This document shows, piece after piece, positions 42,728 to 53,403 of a DNA stretch of 64,000 nt. A program made the position numbers and the translations under genes. The notes below the pieces were generated by a model. It ran no database searches, had not been told where the DNA came from, and saw only the letters and a program-made list of their open reading frames with translations. The stretch spans positions 930,001-994,000 of the forward strand of contig NC_014532.2 in NCBI RefSeq assembly GCF_000196875.2, written 5' to 3'. This DNA comes from Halomonas elongata DSM 2581. Lineage in GTDB: Bacteria; Pseudomonadota; Gammaproteobacteria; Pseudomonadales; Halomonadaceae. How positions within the stretch are numbered: the first letter of the stretch is position 1; every line of letters starts with the position of its first letter.

Positions 42728-43431
42728 TATCCGATCATGCCTTCCCCGAGGTGCAGCGCGAGGGCCTCTACCGGGCCATCTTCGAGCGCCGCGACGTGCG
42801 CGCCCAGTTCCGCCCGGAGCCGATCCCGCCCGAGGTGCTGGCACGCCTGCTCGAGGCCGCCCACCACGCGCCCTCGGTGGGTTTCATGCAGCCCTGGGAC
42901 TTCCTGCTGATCGACGACCGCACGGTGCGCGAGCGCGTGCATGCCATCTTCGAACGCGAGAACGCCAAGGCCGCCGAGGCACATACCGGCGAGCGTGGCG
43001 CGCTGTATCGTCGCCTCAAGCTCGAGGGCATCCTCGAGAGCCCGCTCAACCTGTGCATCACCTGCGACCGCAGCCGCGGCGGCGAGCACGTGCTGGGGCG
43101 CCAGAGCATCATCGAAACGGACCTGTTCAGCACCTGCCTGGCGGTCCAGAACCTGTGGCTGGCGGCCCGGGCCGAGGGCATCGGCGTGGGCTGGGTCAGT
43201 ATCCTCGATCAGAATGAACTGACCGAGGTTCTGGGCTTGCCGGAGAATGTCTACCCGCTCGCCTACCTGTGCCTGGGCTATGTGGACGACTTCCACGACC
43301 AGCCCGAGCTGGCCCGGGCCGGCTGGCGCCAGCGTCTGCCGCTCGCCGAGCGGGTACACGGCAACGGCTGGGGCGCAGTGGCGGAAGAGCCGGCGCTGTT
43401 CGAGGCGCTCGCGTCCCGGGAGGGCGAGTGA
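42724..43431 (+). CDS. bluB: 5,6-Dimethylbenzimidazole synthase
   Basis: 235 aa nitroreductase-fold flavoenzyme that makes DMB from FMNH2 and O2. Motifs: [53 protein letters not shown], and [23 protein letters not shown], matching BluB. Its O2 dependence agrees with the CobG-type aerobic pathway. Between cobO and cobQ, with 4-nt and 1-nt overlaps. Confidence 0.96.
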   Translation: MISDHAFPEVQREGLYRAIFERRDVRAQFRPEPIPPEVLARLLEAAHHAPSVGFMQPWDFLLIDDRTVRERVHAIFERENAKAAEAHTGERGALYRRLKLEGILESPLNLCITCDRSRGGEHVLGRQSIIETDLFSTCLAVQNLWLAARAEGIGVGWVSILDQNELTEVLGLPENVYPLAYLCLGYVDDFHDQPELARAGWRQRLPLAERVHGNGWGAVAEEPALFEALASREGE

Positions 43432-44879
43432 TGAAGACACTGATGATCCAGGGCACTACCTCGGATGCCGGCAAGAGCACCATCGTCGCCGGGCTGTGTC
43501 GCGCCCTGGCCCGGCGCGGCGTCTCGGTGGCGCCTTTCAAGCCGCAGAACATGGCACTCAACAGCGCGGTGACACCCGACGGCGGCGAGATAGGGCGTTC
43601 CACGGCCCTGCAGGCGCTGGCCTGTGGCCTGGCGCCGCATTGCGACATGAACCCCGTGCTGCTCAAGCCCGAGACCGATCGCGGCGCTCAGGTGATTCTC
43701 GACGGTCGTGTCCATGGGCATATGGATGCCCTGGATTATCACGCCTTCAAGCGCCAGGCCCGGGAAACAGTGCTGGCTGCCTGGGAGCGTCTTTCGGGCC
43801 GTTTCGATGCGGTGATCGTCGAGGGGGCGGGGAGTCCCGCCGAGATCAATCTGCGCCAGAACGACATCGCCAACATGGGCTTCGCCGAGGCAGTCGATTG
43901 TCCGGTACTGCTGGCCGCCGATATCGACCGGGGCGGAGTCTTCGCCCAACTGGTGGGTACGCTCGAGCTGCTCAGCGACAGCGAGCGGGCCCGGACCCGG
44001 GGCTTTGTCATCAATCGTTTTCGCGGCGATCTCGCGCTGCTCGAGCCGGGACTGGAGTGGCTCACCGGCCACTCCGGCAAGCCGGTATTCGGCGTGTTGC
44101 CTCATCTGAACGGACTGCTGCTGGACGCCGAGGATGGTCTGGGACTCACCGAGAGCGCCGCCGAGGCTCCAGGGTTGAAGGTGGTGGTGCCGGCGTTGCC
44201 GCGGATCAGCAATCATACCGACCTGGACGCGCTGCGCCTGCATCCGCGAGTCGAGTTGACGCTGGTAGGGCCGGGGCAGGCCATTCCACCCGCCGACGTC
44301 ATCCTGCTGCCCGGCAGCAAGAGCACCGTCAGCGACCTGGCCTGGTTGCGCCGTGAAGGATGGGAGATGGCGATTCAGCGCCATCTGCGCTACGGCGGCC
44401 GGGTGCTGGGCATCTGCGGCGGTTTCCAGATGCTCGGTGAGGCGATCGAAGATCCGCAGGGCGTCGAGGGCGAGGCCGGCACGACGCCGGGGCTCGGCCT
44501 GCTGCCGATGCGCACCCGCATGGTGGCCGGCAAACAGTTGCGCAACGTGCGGGGAACATTGGCCGGCGGGAAGATCGCAGTGTCCGGCTACGAGATTCAC
44601 AATGGCGTCAGTGAGGGACCGGCGCTGGCGCGGCCGCTGATCGACCTCGACGACGGGCCGGATGGTGCGATCAGCGACGATGGCCAGGTGCTCGGCACCT
44701 ACCTGCACGGGCTGTTCGATGAGGCATCGGCCTGTACGGCATTGCTCGAGCGGCTCGGCCTGCGAGTCGAGGGGGCGGTGGATCTTCGCGTTCACCGCGA
44801 GCAGCAGCTCGATCGTCTGGCGGATGCCATCGAGGAGCATCTGGATATGGCGGCTATCGTGAAACTCTTCGACGTGTAG
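43431..44879 (+). CDS. cobQ: Adenosylcobyric acid synthase
   Basis: 482 aa. It amidates the b, d, e and g carboxylates. N-terminal ATPase domain: [46 protein letters not shown] and [14 protein letters not shown]-terminal glutaminase domain: [26 protein letters not shown] (nucleophile Cys) and GTYLHGLFD (His). Last gene of the plus-strand cobL-to-cobQ run. Confidence 0.97.
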   Translation: MKTLMIQGTTSDAGKSTIVAGLCRALARRGVSVAPFKPQNMALNSAVTPDGGEIGRSTALQALACGLAPHCDMNPVLLKPETDRGAQVILDGRVHGHMDALDYHAFKRQARETVLAAWERLSGRFDAVIVEGAGSPAEINLRQNDIANMGFAEAVDCPVLLAADIDRGGVFAQLVGTLELLSDSERARTRGFVINRFRGDLALLEPGLEWLTGHSGKPVFGVLPHLNGLLLDAEDGLGLTESAAEAPGLKVVVPALPRISNHTDLDALRLHPRVELTLVGPGQAIPPADVILLPGSKSTVSDLAWLRREGWEMAIQRHLRYGGRVLGICGGFQMLGEAIEDPQGVEGEAGTTPGLGLLPMRTRMVAGKQLRNVRGTLAGGKIAVSGYEIHNGVSEGPALARPLIDLDDGPDGAISDDGQVLGTYLHGLFDEASACTALLERLGLRVEGAVDLRVHREQQLDRLADAIEEHLDMAAIVKLFDV

Positions 44880-44925
44880 GCTTGGCTATGGTGAGAAGAA
44901 TGCCATGGTCAGCGGGAGGATGGGG

Positions 44926-45726
44926 ATGCTCGGATATCTCGGCAAATGGTTGAGCCATTACCTGAGTCAGCCCTTGCCCGGTGCACGGTCGCTGACGCCC
45001 GTGAATCTCGAGCAGTTGGCGGCCTGTATCGCGCCGGGCGATGTTCTGCTGGTCGAGGGCAATACCCGGATCAGCACGGCGATCAAGTACCTGACGCAAT
45101 CGACCTGGTCACATGCCGCCCTCTATGTGGGCGAGGCCTACGCCCAGGCGGGAGGTGGCGAACACGGCCTGATCGAGGTCGATATCCGCGAAGGCGTGCG
45201 CCGTATCGGCCTGGACGACTTCGCCGGGCAGCACTGCCGCATCTGTCGGCCGGTAGGACTGAACGATGAGGACAGACAGGCGGTGATCGATCACGCGGGG
45301 CAGCGCCTGGGGTATCGTTACGACATGCGCAACATCGTCGACCTGGCGCGCTATCTGCTGCCGGAGCCGCCGGTGCCGATGCGCTGGCGGCGCCGTATGC
45401 TGGCCTTCGGTAGCGGCGATCCGACCCGGGCGATCTGTTCCACCCTGATCGCCCAGGCCTTCCAGTCGATTCGCTATCCGATCCTGCCGCGAGTCGCGCC
45501 GGCCCAGTCGCTGGATCCCGGTTGCTGGGGCTGCGAGATCGAAGTGCTCTATCCCAGGCATTTCTCCCACTTCGTGCCGCGTGACTTCGATGTGTCGCCT
45601 TACTTCCAGGTCATCAAGCCGACCCTGGACGCGCACTTCGACTACCGTCGGCTGATCTGGGGGGATACGCAGGTCACGCCGGATGATGGGCTCGATGCAC
45701 CGCAAAACGCGAAGGATCGTCACTGA
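44926..45726 (+). CDS. YiiX/YebB-like cysteine hydrolase (permuted NlpC/P60 fold)
   Basis: 266 aa. GDVLLVEGNTRISTAIKYLTQSTWSHAALYVGE contains the catalytic-type His63, and RAICSTLIAQAFQSI contains Cys171. This His-before-Cys order is the permuted papain-like arrangement of YiiX/YaeF-type enzymes, which act on lipid or acyl substrates. No signal peptide is evident; residues 1-15 are amphipathic. The start at 44926 follows GGGAGG. The 3' end overlaps the convergent ugpQ by 53 nt. Substrate unknown. Confidence 0.78.
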   Translation: MLGYLGKWLSHYLSQPLPGARSLTPVNLEQLAACIAPGDVLLVEGNTRISTAIKYLTQSTWSHAALYVGEAYAQAGGGEHGLIEVDIREGVRRIGLDDFAGQHCRICRPVGLNDEDRQAVIDHAGQRLGYRYDMRNIVDLARYLLPEPPVPMRWRRRMLAFGSGDPTRAICSTLIAQAFQSIRYPILPRVAPAQSLDPGCWGCEIEVLYPRHFSHFVPRDFDVSPYFQVIKPTLDAHFDYRRLIWGDTQVTPDDGLDAPQNAKDRH

Positions 45727-46401
45727 TCACGCCATGCACGCCCCACTCCCAGCGCGTGGCGAAGGCTGCCGGGTCGTTGGCCGTGTAACACAGCAGCGCA
45801 TGGCCGGACTGGACGATGTCATGGGCGCGAGGCGCGCGCAGGCGGCGCCAGTCGGCGTGCACGCTGTAGGCATCGATGGCGGCACAGCGGGCGGCCCAGT
45901 CGCGGGGTACCCGTTCGAACAGCGCCCCCAGGGGAAGACGCTCGGCGGGCGCCTGGCGCCGTGCGTGGGCCAGGGCGCTGGCATTGAAGGACGAGACGAT
46001 CAGCCGCTCGGCGGGCAGGGCCTCGAGCAGTGGTGGCAGGGCACGCTCGACCAGAGTCTCGGGATCGCGGCCACGGTTGACCTTGAGTTCCAGGTTGAGG
46101 CCCAGCGCCAGTTCGTCGATCAGCGTCAGCATGCGTTCCAGGGTCGCCATGGGCTCGCCGGCGAACTCAGCGGCGAACCAGCCACCGGCGTCGAGTTGCC
46201 CGGCCCGGGCGATGTCCAGGTCGACCAGTCGGCCGCGCCCGTTGCTGCAGCGGCTGACATCCCGGTCGTGCCAGATCACCGGAGTACCGTCACCGAGCAG
46301 TTGCACGTCCAGCTCGACCCAGTGGCAACCGGCCTCATGGGCCGCGCGCACGGCGGCCAGGGTGTTTTCCGGCGCCCGGGCGGAGAGGCCGCGATGAGCG
46401 A

Positions 46402-47517
<1,116 letters not shown>

Positions 47518-47545
47518 GGGAGATTCAATCCATTCAGTGAAGCGG

Positions 47546-48391
47546 TCATTTCTCGGCGTCGACCAGCCCTTTAACGAAGTAGCGCTGCATCAGCACGATC
47601 ACCGCGACCGGCGGCAGCATGGCCAGCAGGGCGGTGGCCATGACGGCTTGCCAGGGCACCAGGTTGTCGGCCGAGGAAAGCAGGCGCTTGAGGCTGACCA
47701 CGATCGTCATGTAATCCGACTCGGTGGTGATCAGTAGCGGCCAGAGATACTGGTTCCAGCCGTAGAGGAACATGATCACGAACAGCGCAGCGATGTTGGT
47801 CGTCGACAGCGGCAGCAGGATGTCCTTGAGAAAGCGCCAGGGACCGGCGCCGTCGACCCGCGCTGCCTCGAGCAGCTCCGGCGGCACGGTGAGGTAGAAC
47901 TGGCGGAACAGGAAGGTCGCGGTGGCGCTGGCGATCAGCGGCAGGATCAACCCAGCATAGGAATTCAGCAGGTTGAGGTCGGCCGCTATCTTGTAGGTGG
48001 GCATGATGCGCACCTCCACCGGCAGCATCAGGGTGATGAAGATCAACCAGAAGCACAGCCGGCGCAGGGGAAAGCGGAAGAAGACGATGGCGTAGGCGGC
48101 CAGAATGGCGATGAGGATCTTGCCGCAGGCGATGCCCAGTGCCATGACCGTGGAGTTGAGCAGCAGCCGGGTCACATCGGTACCCAGCCGGGACACCGGC
48201 TCGCTGAGCACGCTGCGGAAGTTGTCGAGGCCCTGATCGCCGAACCACAGCGGCGCGGTGCCGGTGTACAGCGAGGCCTGGTCGTGGGTGGCGGCGGTGA
48301 AGGCCAGCCACACCGGCAGGCAGAAGGCGAGCAGGGCCAGGATCAGCACGGCATGGCTGGCGATGTCGAGGCCGGGACGGCGGTAGCGCAT
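47546..48391 (-). CDS. ugpE: sn-Glycerol-3-phosphate ABC transporter permease
   Basis: 281 aa, six membrane segments, MalG-type. The EAA loop is visible in [27 protein letters not shown], and [21 protein letters not shown] is typical of UgpE. Partner of UgpA in the inner membrane. Confidence 0.94.
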   Translation of the reverse strand: MRYRRPGLDIASHAVLILALLAFCLPVWLAFTAATHDQASLYTGTAPLWFGDQGLDNFRSVLSEPVSRLGTDVTRLLLNSTVMALGIACGKILIAILAAYAIVFFRFPLRRLCFWLIFITLMLPVEVRIMPTYKIAADLNLLNSYAGLILPLIASATATFLFRQFYLTVPPELLEAARVDGAGPWRFLKDILLPLSTTNIAALFVIMFLYGWNQYLWPLLITTESDYMTIVVSLKRLLSSADNLVPWQAVMATALLAMLPPVAVIVLMQRYFVKGLVDAEK

Positions 48392-48409
48392 CGTCGATGT
48401 TCTCCGGAA

Positions 48410-49291
48410 TCAGTACTGTACCTTGCGTTCGAGATAGCGGAACTGCAGCAGGGTCAGCAGGCCCACCAGCAGCATCAGCAGTACCGACTGGGCGGCGCTT
48501 GAACCCAGGTCGTAGCCGACGAAGCCATCCTCGAAAACCTTGTAGACGAGCGTTCGCGTGGCGCCGCCGGGACCGCCGGCGGTGGTGGCGTCGATGGTGC
48601 CGAAGGTCTCGAAGAAGGCGTAGACGCTGTTCATCACCAGCAAAAAGAAGCTGGTCGGCGACAGCAAGGGAAAGGTGATGGTCCAGAAGCGTCGCCAGGG
48701 GCCGGCGCCGTCGATGGCCGCCGCCTCCAGCAGGCTTCTCGGGATGGCCTGCAACCCGGCCAGGAAGAACACGAAGTTGTAGCTCATCTGCTTCCAGACC
48801 GAGGCCATCACCACCAGGGTCATGGCCTGGCCGCCGTTGAGCTGGTGATTCCAGTCGATACCGAGCGTGCCGAGCCAAGCGCTGACCAGGCCGAGCTCGG
48901 GGTCGAGCATGAACATCCACAGCACGCCGGCTACCGCCGGCGCCACGGCATAAGGCCAGATCAACAGCGTCTTGTAGGCGTGGGCACCCTTGATCACCCG
49001 GTCGGCGAGCACCGCCAGCAACAGCGCGAGCGCCATGGCGCCGAGCGCCACGCCGATGCTGAAGGCGACGGTGATGCCGAGCGCCCGGTAATACTCCGCC
49101 GAGGCGAGTACGCGAGTGAAGTTCTCGAAGGCGACGAAGGTGCGGCCGAGGCCGAAGGGATCTTCGACGTAGAAAGCCTGGAGCACGGCCTGGGCGGCCG
49201 GCCAGAAGAAAAAGACTGCAACGATGGCCAACTGTGGGGCCAGCAGTATCCAGGGTGTGAGGCGGTGACGTTGGAAAGTCGCCATGGTCAT
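48410..49291 (-). CDS. ugpA: sn-Glycerol-3-phosphate ABC transporter permease
   Basis: 293 aa, six membrane segments, MalF-type. [20 protein letters not shown] at the N-terminus, [16 protein letters not shown] and the EAA loop [29 protein letters not shown]. Two adjacent ATGs (49291, 49285) are possible starts; neither has a strong ribosome site. Separated from ugpB by a hairpin. Confidence 0.94.
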   Translation of the reverse strand: MTMATFQRHRLTPWILLAPQLAIVAVFFFWPAAQAVLQAFYVEDPFGLGRTFVAFENFTRVLASAEYYRALGITVAFSIGVALGAMALALLLAVLADRVIKGAHAYKTLLIWPYAVAPAVAGVLWMFMLDPELGLVSAWLGTLGIDWNHQLNGGQAMTLVVMASVWKQMSYNFVFFLAGLQAIPRSLLEAAAIDGAGPWRRFWTITFPLLSPTSFFLLVMNSVYAFFETFGTIDATTAGGPGGATRTLVYKVFEDGFVGYDLGSSAAQSVLLMLLVGLLTLLQFRYLERKVQY

Positions 49292-49313
49292 CCGTCGTGG
49301 CTATCAAGAAAGG

Positions 49314-49338
49314 GCCGGAACGCCCGGGGCGTTCCGGC
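49314..49338 (-). terminator. Intercistronic hairpin between ugpB and ugpA
   Basis: An 11-bp stem (GCCGGAACGCC / GGCGTTCCGGC) with a 3-nt loop, read leftward as CCTTTCTT with no proper T-run. Such hairpins commonly stabilise the binding-protein message and attenuate downstream expression. Confidence 0.6.
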
Positions 49339-49353
49339 GAGGGTGCGCTTGCT

Positions 49354-50670
49354 TCAGCCGTTGGCTTGCTGGAAGCGTTCCAGCAACTCGTTGCTCTGCT
49401 GCACGGCTTCGTCCATGCCTTCCTGGACGCCGACATCGCCGTTGAAGATCTTCTCCAACTGCTCCTCGACCACGTCACGGATCTGCGGCATGTTGCCCAG
49501 ACGCACTCCCTTGGAGTTGGGCGTGGGGGTGACGCCGGTCATCTGCTCGATGGACACGGCGCTGCCGGGGTTGTCTGCGTAGAAGCCCTGCTCCTGGCCG
49601 AGTTCGTAGGCGGCCTCGGTGATCGGCAGGTAACCCGAGAACTGGTGCCAGTCGGCCTGGACCTCGGCGGAGGAGAGGTAGTCGAAGAATTCGGCGACGC
49701 CCTGGTAGACCTCGTCGCTATGTCCCGCCAGGGCCCACAGCGAGGCACCACCGATGATGCTGTTCTGCGGTGTGTCGATCAGTTCGCTCGAGTAGGGCAA
49801 CGGTGCCACGGAGAATTCGAAATCCTCGGCGTTGGCGCGCACGCCCGCCAGCGAAGCGGAGGAGGCCATCAGCATGGCGCATCGGCCGGTGTAGAAGGCC
49901 GGTGCGGCCTCGTCGAAGCGACCGCGGTAATCGAAACGGCCGTCCTGCTGCCAGTCGGTCAGGCGCTGGATGTGGTCGACGACGGCGGTCTCGTTGATAG
50001 TCAGCCGGGCGTCCAGGCCGCCGAAGCCGTTCTCTTCGGTGGCGAAGGGCAGGTCATGGCGTGCGGAAAAGTTCTCGAGCTGGATCCAGGAGGGCCAGGT
50101 GGTGGTCATGCCGCATTCGGCGGCGCCGGAGTCGACGATCTGGCCGAGGGTTTCGCCGAGACCTTCCCAGGTGGCCGGTACCTCGTCCACGCCGGCCTCG
50201 GCGAGGATGTCGCGATTGACGTAGACCACCGGCGTCGAGGAGTTGAACGGCATGGAAAGCATCTGGCCGTCGCTGGTGGTGTAGTAGCCGGTCACGGCAG
50301 GCAGGAAGGCATCCGGATCGAAATCGAGGCCCGATTCGGCCATCAACTCGTGTACCGGCACGATGGCGCCCTCGGCATTCATCATGGTGGCGGTGCCGAC
50401 CTCGTAGATCTGCACGATGGCCGGTGCCTCATTGGCACGGAAGGCGGCGATGGCGCTGGTCATGGTTTCTGAGTAGTTGCCACGGAACGAGGGCTTGACG
50501 ACGTAGTCGTCCTGGGTCTCGTTGAAGTTCGCGGCGATCTCGTCGACCTTGTTGCCCAGCTCGCCGCCCATGGCGTGCCACCAGGCGATCTCGGTGGCGC
50601 CCTGGGCGGAAAGCGACAGGCCGGCGGCGGCCATTCCGAGGGTCAGTGCTCCTGCGTGGATACGCGACAT
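49354..50670 (-). CDS. ugpB: sn-Glycerol-3-phosphate-binding periplasmic protein
   Basis: 438 aa. A signal peptide ends near LSAQGATEIAWWHAM. UgpB hallmarks are EIAWWHAMGGELG, NETQDDYVVKPSFRGNYSETM, APAIVQIYEVGTATMM, FNSSTPVVYVNRDIL and ASSASLAGVRANAE. It captures glycerol 3-phosphate or its diesters. The ATG at 50670 is preceded by AAGGAGACA, and a Pho box lies about 90 nt upstream, indicating phosphate-starvation control. Confidence 0.95.
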   Translation of the reverse strand: MSRIHAGALTLGMAAAGLSLSAQGATEIAWWHAMGGELGNKVDEIAANFNETQDDYVVKPSFRGNYSETMTSAIAAFRANEAPAIVQIYEVGTATMMNAEGAIVPVHELMAESGLDFDPDAFLPAVTGYYTTSDGQMLSMPFNSSTPVVYVNRDILAEAGVDEVPATWEGLGETLGQIVDSGAAECGMTTTWPSWIQLENFSARHDLPFATEENGFGGLDARLTINETAVVDHIQRLTDWQQDGRFDYRGRFDEAAPAFYTGRCAMLMASSASLAGVRANAEDFEFSVAPLPYSSELIDTPQNSIIGGASLWALAGHSDEVYQGVAEFFDYLSSAEVQADWHQFSGYLPITEAAYELGQEQGFYADNPGSAVSIEQMTGVTPTPNSKGVRLGNMPQIRDVVEEQLEKIFNGDVGVQEGMDEAVQQSNELLERFQQANG

Positions 50671-50746
50671 CGTTGTCTCCTTGTCGGGTCGAGTCTTGCA
50701 TCGAGGAAGCCCGAGCCTGCAACGGCCTGGGCAATCGGGCCTTGGC

Positions 50747-50752
50747 ACATTA
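50747..50752 (-). promoter_or_regulatory. -10 element of the ugpB promoter
   Basis: TAATGT on the minus strand, about 9 nt downstream of the Pho box edge, the spacing expected for a PhoB-activated promoter lacking a -35. Confidence 0.5.
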
Positions 50753-50761
50753 GGTCATGGC

Positions 50762-50780
50762 GATGACAACTCCATGAAAG
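50762..50780 (-). promoter_or_regulatory. Pho box (PhoB site) of the ugp operon
   Basis: On the minus strand: CTTTCATGGAGTTGTCATC, two 7-nt direct repeats (CTTTCAT, TTGTCAT) with an 11-nt period, matching the CTGTCAT-N4-CTGTCAT Pho box. ugp operons are known PhoB targets. Confidence 0.75.
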
Positions 50781-51097
50781 CTAGATCACGCTGTCGAGGG
50801 GCGCCATGCTGCGGGGGCGAAGGAGAAAAGATAAGACGGAAAAGCCGCTCTATGCCGGGTTATCGCGGTTGAACCTGTTGCGGGGCGCCGGGGACAAGCC
50901 GAAGAGGAGGTCCGACGCCACGGAAGGCGTCGGTAGCGTACAGGGAGGTATTTACAGCGCCTCCTCGTAGGCTTGTCGACGGATCAGCCCCGGGCAGATA
51001 TCACTATCGGTGTTATGCCGGGAAGAGGGAGCCCGGTGGGTGAATATGATAGGCTGCGCGGCTCATATCGAGGCGTGTGAAGGACGAGGAAGATTCG
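50781..51097. other. Intergenic region with no recognised gene
   Basis: It holds a perfect 8-bp hairpin (CCGACGCC / GGCGTCGG, 50912-50933) without a T-run and a TATGAT -10-like hexamer (51045-51050) that may serve the next gene. Nothing else is identifiable. Confidence 0.5.
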
Positions 51098-51670
51098 ATG
51101 AGAGTGGTGCATGTCAAGAACGAGGCCCAGCGCGAGGCGTGCCTGGCACGGCTGTGCGCCGAGGTCTATGGCCATCAGGCCGGTATCGCGCCGCTGGCGA
51201 CCTTTGCCGGTGTGCTGGGGATTCTGATCAAGCAGGAAGCGGCCCGGGTGCTGGCGCTGGTCGATGACGATGCGCAGCCGGTGGCGTTGGCGCTGCTGGC
51301 GCTGGACGAGAACGGGGAAGGCATGAATGTGATGCAGCTCGCCTCGCTGACCGAGGACGGAACGACCGACCCGGCAGTACGCCTGGTATCCGAACTGGCC
51401 TTGCGTGCGCCCCTGCGTGTGGATGCCGTGAGCGAGGCGCAACGGCAGCGCTTCGAGGCCGCCGGCATCAAGCGCTGGTTCGATGGCAAGAGCGGCGTGC
51501 ACATCGGGCTCGGCCCCAAGCATCCCGCCTCGGGACTCGACGACCTGCCGCGCACGCTGACGGTGGACGAAAACGCGGTGGCACAATCCTTCAAGCGCGA
51601 CCGGGACGCCTTCGAGGACTACAAGCGTCGCTTCATTCGTGGGCTGGAGTCGTTTCCCACTTCTCTATGA
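51098..51670 (+). CDS. Uncharacterised protein, possibly GNAT-like
   Basis: 190 aa, hydrophilic, without signal or membrane segments. A pattern of beta-strands followed by helices (VLALVDDDAQPVALALLALDE, MQLASLTEDG, then QRFEAAGIKRWF) is loosely reminiscent of a GNAT acyltransferase fold, but no acetyl-CoA P-loop is obvious. The start at 51098 follows GAGGAAG. Function unknown. Confidence 0.5.
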   Translation: MRVVHVKNEAQREACLARLCAEVYGHQAGIAPLATFAGVLGILIKQEAARVLALVDDDAQPVALALLALDENGEGMNVMQLASLTEDGTTDPAVRLVSELALRAPLRVDAVSEAQRQRFEAAGIKRWFDGKSGVHIGLGPKHPASGLDDLPRTLTVDENAVAQSFKRDRDAFEDYKRRFIRGLESFPTSL

Positions 51671-51686
51671 TGTCAGGCCGAACAAG

Positions 51687-51713
51687 GCGATGCCCGGACA
51701 AGCCGGGCATCGC
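51687..51713. terminator. Hairpin between convergent genes
   Basis: An 11-bp stem (GCGATGCCCGG / CCGGGCATCGC) with loop ACAAG between the convergent 51098 gene and azurin. No T-run on either side, so it is probably a transcript-end stabiliser or a weak bidirectional terminator. Confidence 0.55.
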
Positions 51714-51736
51714 GGTCTACCTTCACGAAAGGGAAG

Positions 51737-52204
51737 TTACTCCTCGGTGACGGTGAAGGTGCCTTGCATGGCGGCGAAGTGGCCGGGGAAGGAGCAGAAG
51801 AAGGTCAGGTCGCGGCCTGCCAGCCCTTCGGTGGAAAACTCGATGCTGGTGCTTTCGCCGCCGCCGATGACCTCGGTGTTGGCGATGACGCGGTCGTCGT
51901 CGGCCGGCAGGTAGTCATTTTCCAGTCCGGCCTTCATGCCTTCCTGGGACAGGGCCTGGGCATCCTCGGTGGAGGAGAGCACCCAGTTGTGGCCCATCAC
52001 GTTGGCCTTCATCGAGCCGGTGTGCTCCAGGGTCAGCGTGACCGTCTCGCAGCTGGCGGGTACGCTCAGCGAGTCGGTATCGAACTGCATCTGATCGTTG
52101 CTCTTGACGGTCAGCTCGCAGGCCTCGTCGTCGGCGGCAAAGGTCGGGGCGCTGGTCAGGGCGGCCGCGAGGCCGACGGCGGTCAACATCCAGGTGATTT
52201 TCAT
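51737..52204 (-). CDS. azu: Azurin (periplasmic blue copper protein)
   Basis: 155 aa. A signal peptide ends near TFAADDEAC. Copper ligands: His72 (MGHNWVLS), Cys137, His142 and Met146 (FFCSFPGHFAAMQG); the disulphide pair is Cys29 and Cys52. The mature size of ~131 aa is typical of azurin. It carries electrons in the periplasm. Encoded alone, not with denitrification or amine dehydrogenase genes. A minus-strand promoter with TTGACA is seen upstream. Confidence 0.97.
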   Translation of the reverse strand: MKITWMLTAVGLAAALTSAPTFAADDEACELTVKSNDQMQFDTDSLSVPASCETVTLTLEHTGSMKANVMGHNWVLSSTEDAQALSQEGMKAGLENDYLPADDDRVIANTEVIGGGESTSIEFSTEGLAGRDLTFFCSFPGHFAAMQGTFTVTEE

Positions 52205-52263
52205 GATGACGCTCCTGTTGGGTGTGTCGTCAATGAGGTTGTATTTCTGTATACACAACGCTC

Positions 52264-52292
52264 ATTCTTTTGTAGCCAATTGGATCTGTCAA
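52264..52292 (-). promoter_or_regulatory. Candidate azurin promoter
   Basis: -35 TTGACA (52287-52292), 17-nt spacer, weak -10 AAGAAT (52264-52269). Downstream, an imperfect inverted repeat (GTTGTAT...ATACACAAC, 52232-52253 region) sits in the leader. Confidence 0.4.
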
Positions 52293-52392
52293 GCGACTTC
52301 GGACTGCATGCCAGCAACGCTCGACTTGACCCGCTGCCAGCATAACGCTTGACTGGGTCTCCCGTTCATTAGCGGCATAAGGAATGCGTCCC

Positions 52393-53370
52393 ATGGCCAA
52401 GCGTATCGAATTTTCCCGTACCGGTGGCCCGGAGGTGCTCGAGTTCGTCGATGCCTCTCCGGTCGAGCCGCAAGCCGGTGAAGTGCGAATCCGTCATCAG
52501 GCTGTCGGCCTGAACTTCATCGATATCTATTTTAGAACCGGTCTCTATCCTGTGCCTTCCCTGCCCTCAGGCCTGGGCACCGAGGGGGCCGGGACCGTCG
52601 AGGCCGTGGGCGATGGCGTCGACCATCTGGCGGTGGGAGACCGGGTGGCCTATGCCCAGGGGCCTCTCGGCGCCTATGCCGAGCAGCACGTCGTGCCGGC
52701 CGACAAGGTCGTGGTACTTCCCGACGGGGTCGATTGCGAGACCGCGGCGGCGTCGATGCTCAAGGGGCTGACCGTGCAGTATCTGCTGCGCCAGACCTAC
52801 CGGCTCGAGGGCGTCGAGACCATTCTCTTCCATGCGGCCGCCGGCGGCGTGGGCTCGATTGCCTGTCAGTGGGCCAGGGCGCTCGGCGTGAAGCTGATCG
52901 GCACGGTCAGTTCGCCCGAGAAGGCGGCTCTGGCCAGGGACAATGGGGCCTGGGCGACTATCGACTATACCCGTGAGGATGTCGTCGAGCGGGTGCGCGA
53001 GCTGACCGGTGGCGAGATGTGCGACGTGGTCTACGACTCGGTCGGCAAGGATACCTGGGAGACCTCGCTGGATTGCCTGAAGAAGCGCGGCCTGATGGTC
53101 AGCTTCGGCAATGCTTCGGGGCCGGTCGAGGGCGTCAACATCGGTATCCTCAACCAGAAGGGGGCGCTCTACGTGACGCGGCCGAGCCTCAACGGCTATG
53201 CCGATACGCGCGAGCGCCTGGAAAGCATGTGCGCCGACCTGTTCGCCATGCTGGAGAGCGGCGAGGTGAAGATCGACATCGCCCAGCGTTTCCCGCTCGC
53301 CGAGGCGGGCAAGGCCCAGGAGGCGCTGGCCGGACGCCAGACCACCGGTTCCACCATCCTGTTGCCCTGA
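52393..53370 (+). CDS. qorA: NADPH:quinone oxidoreductase (MDR family)
   Basis: 325 aa, close to E. coli QorA. GroES-like N-terminal domain (VGLNFIDIYFRTGLYPVPSLPSGLGTEGAG), then a Rossmann domain with HAAAGGVGSIACQWARALG. No zinc-ligand residues are present, as in quinone reductases. Residues of the ETAAASMLKGLTVQYLLRQTY block match QorA. The second ATG (52393) is chosen because AAGGA is 9 nt upstream. Confidence 0.93.
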   Translation: MAKRIEFSRTGGPEVLEFVDASPVEPQAGEVRIRHQAVGLNFIDIYFRTGLYPVPSLPSGLGTEGAGTVEAVGDGVDHLAVGDRVAYAQGPLGAYAEQHVVPADKVVVLPDGVDCETAAASMLKGLTVQYLLRQTYRLEGVETILFHAAAGGVGSIACQWARALGVKLIGTVSSPEKAALARDNGAWATIDYTREDVVERVRELTGGEMCDVVYDSVGKDTWETSLDCLKKRGLMVSFGNASGPVEGVNIGILNQKGALYVTRPSLNGYADTRERLESMCADLFAMLESGEVKIDIAQRFPLAEAGKAQEALAGRQTTGSTILLP

Positions 53371-53403
53371 CGCGCCGAGCGTTGGGAGCGCTTCGGGGCG
53401 GCG

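Noticed and set aside
50912..50933. 8-bp hairpin upstream of the 51098 gene as a terminator
   Set aside because: No T-run follows on either strand and no gene ends next to it, so it is noted only as an unexplained hairpin.
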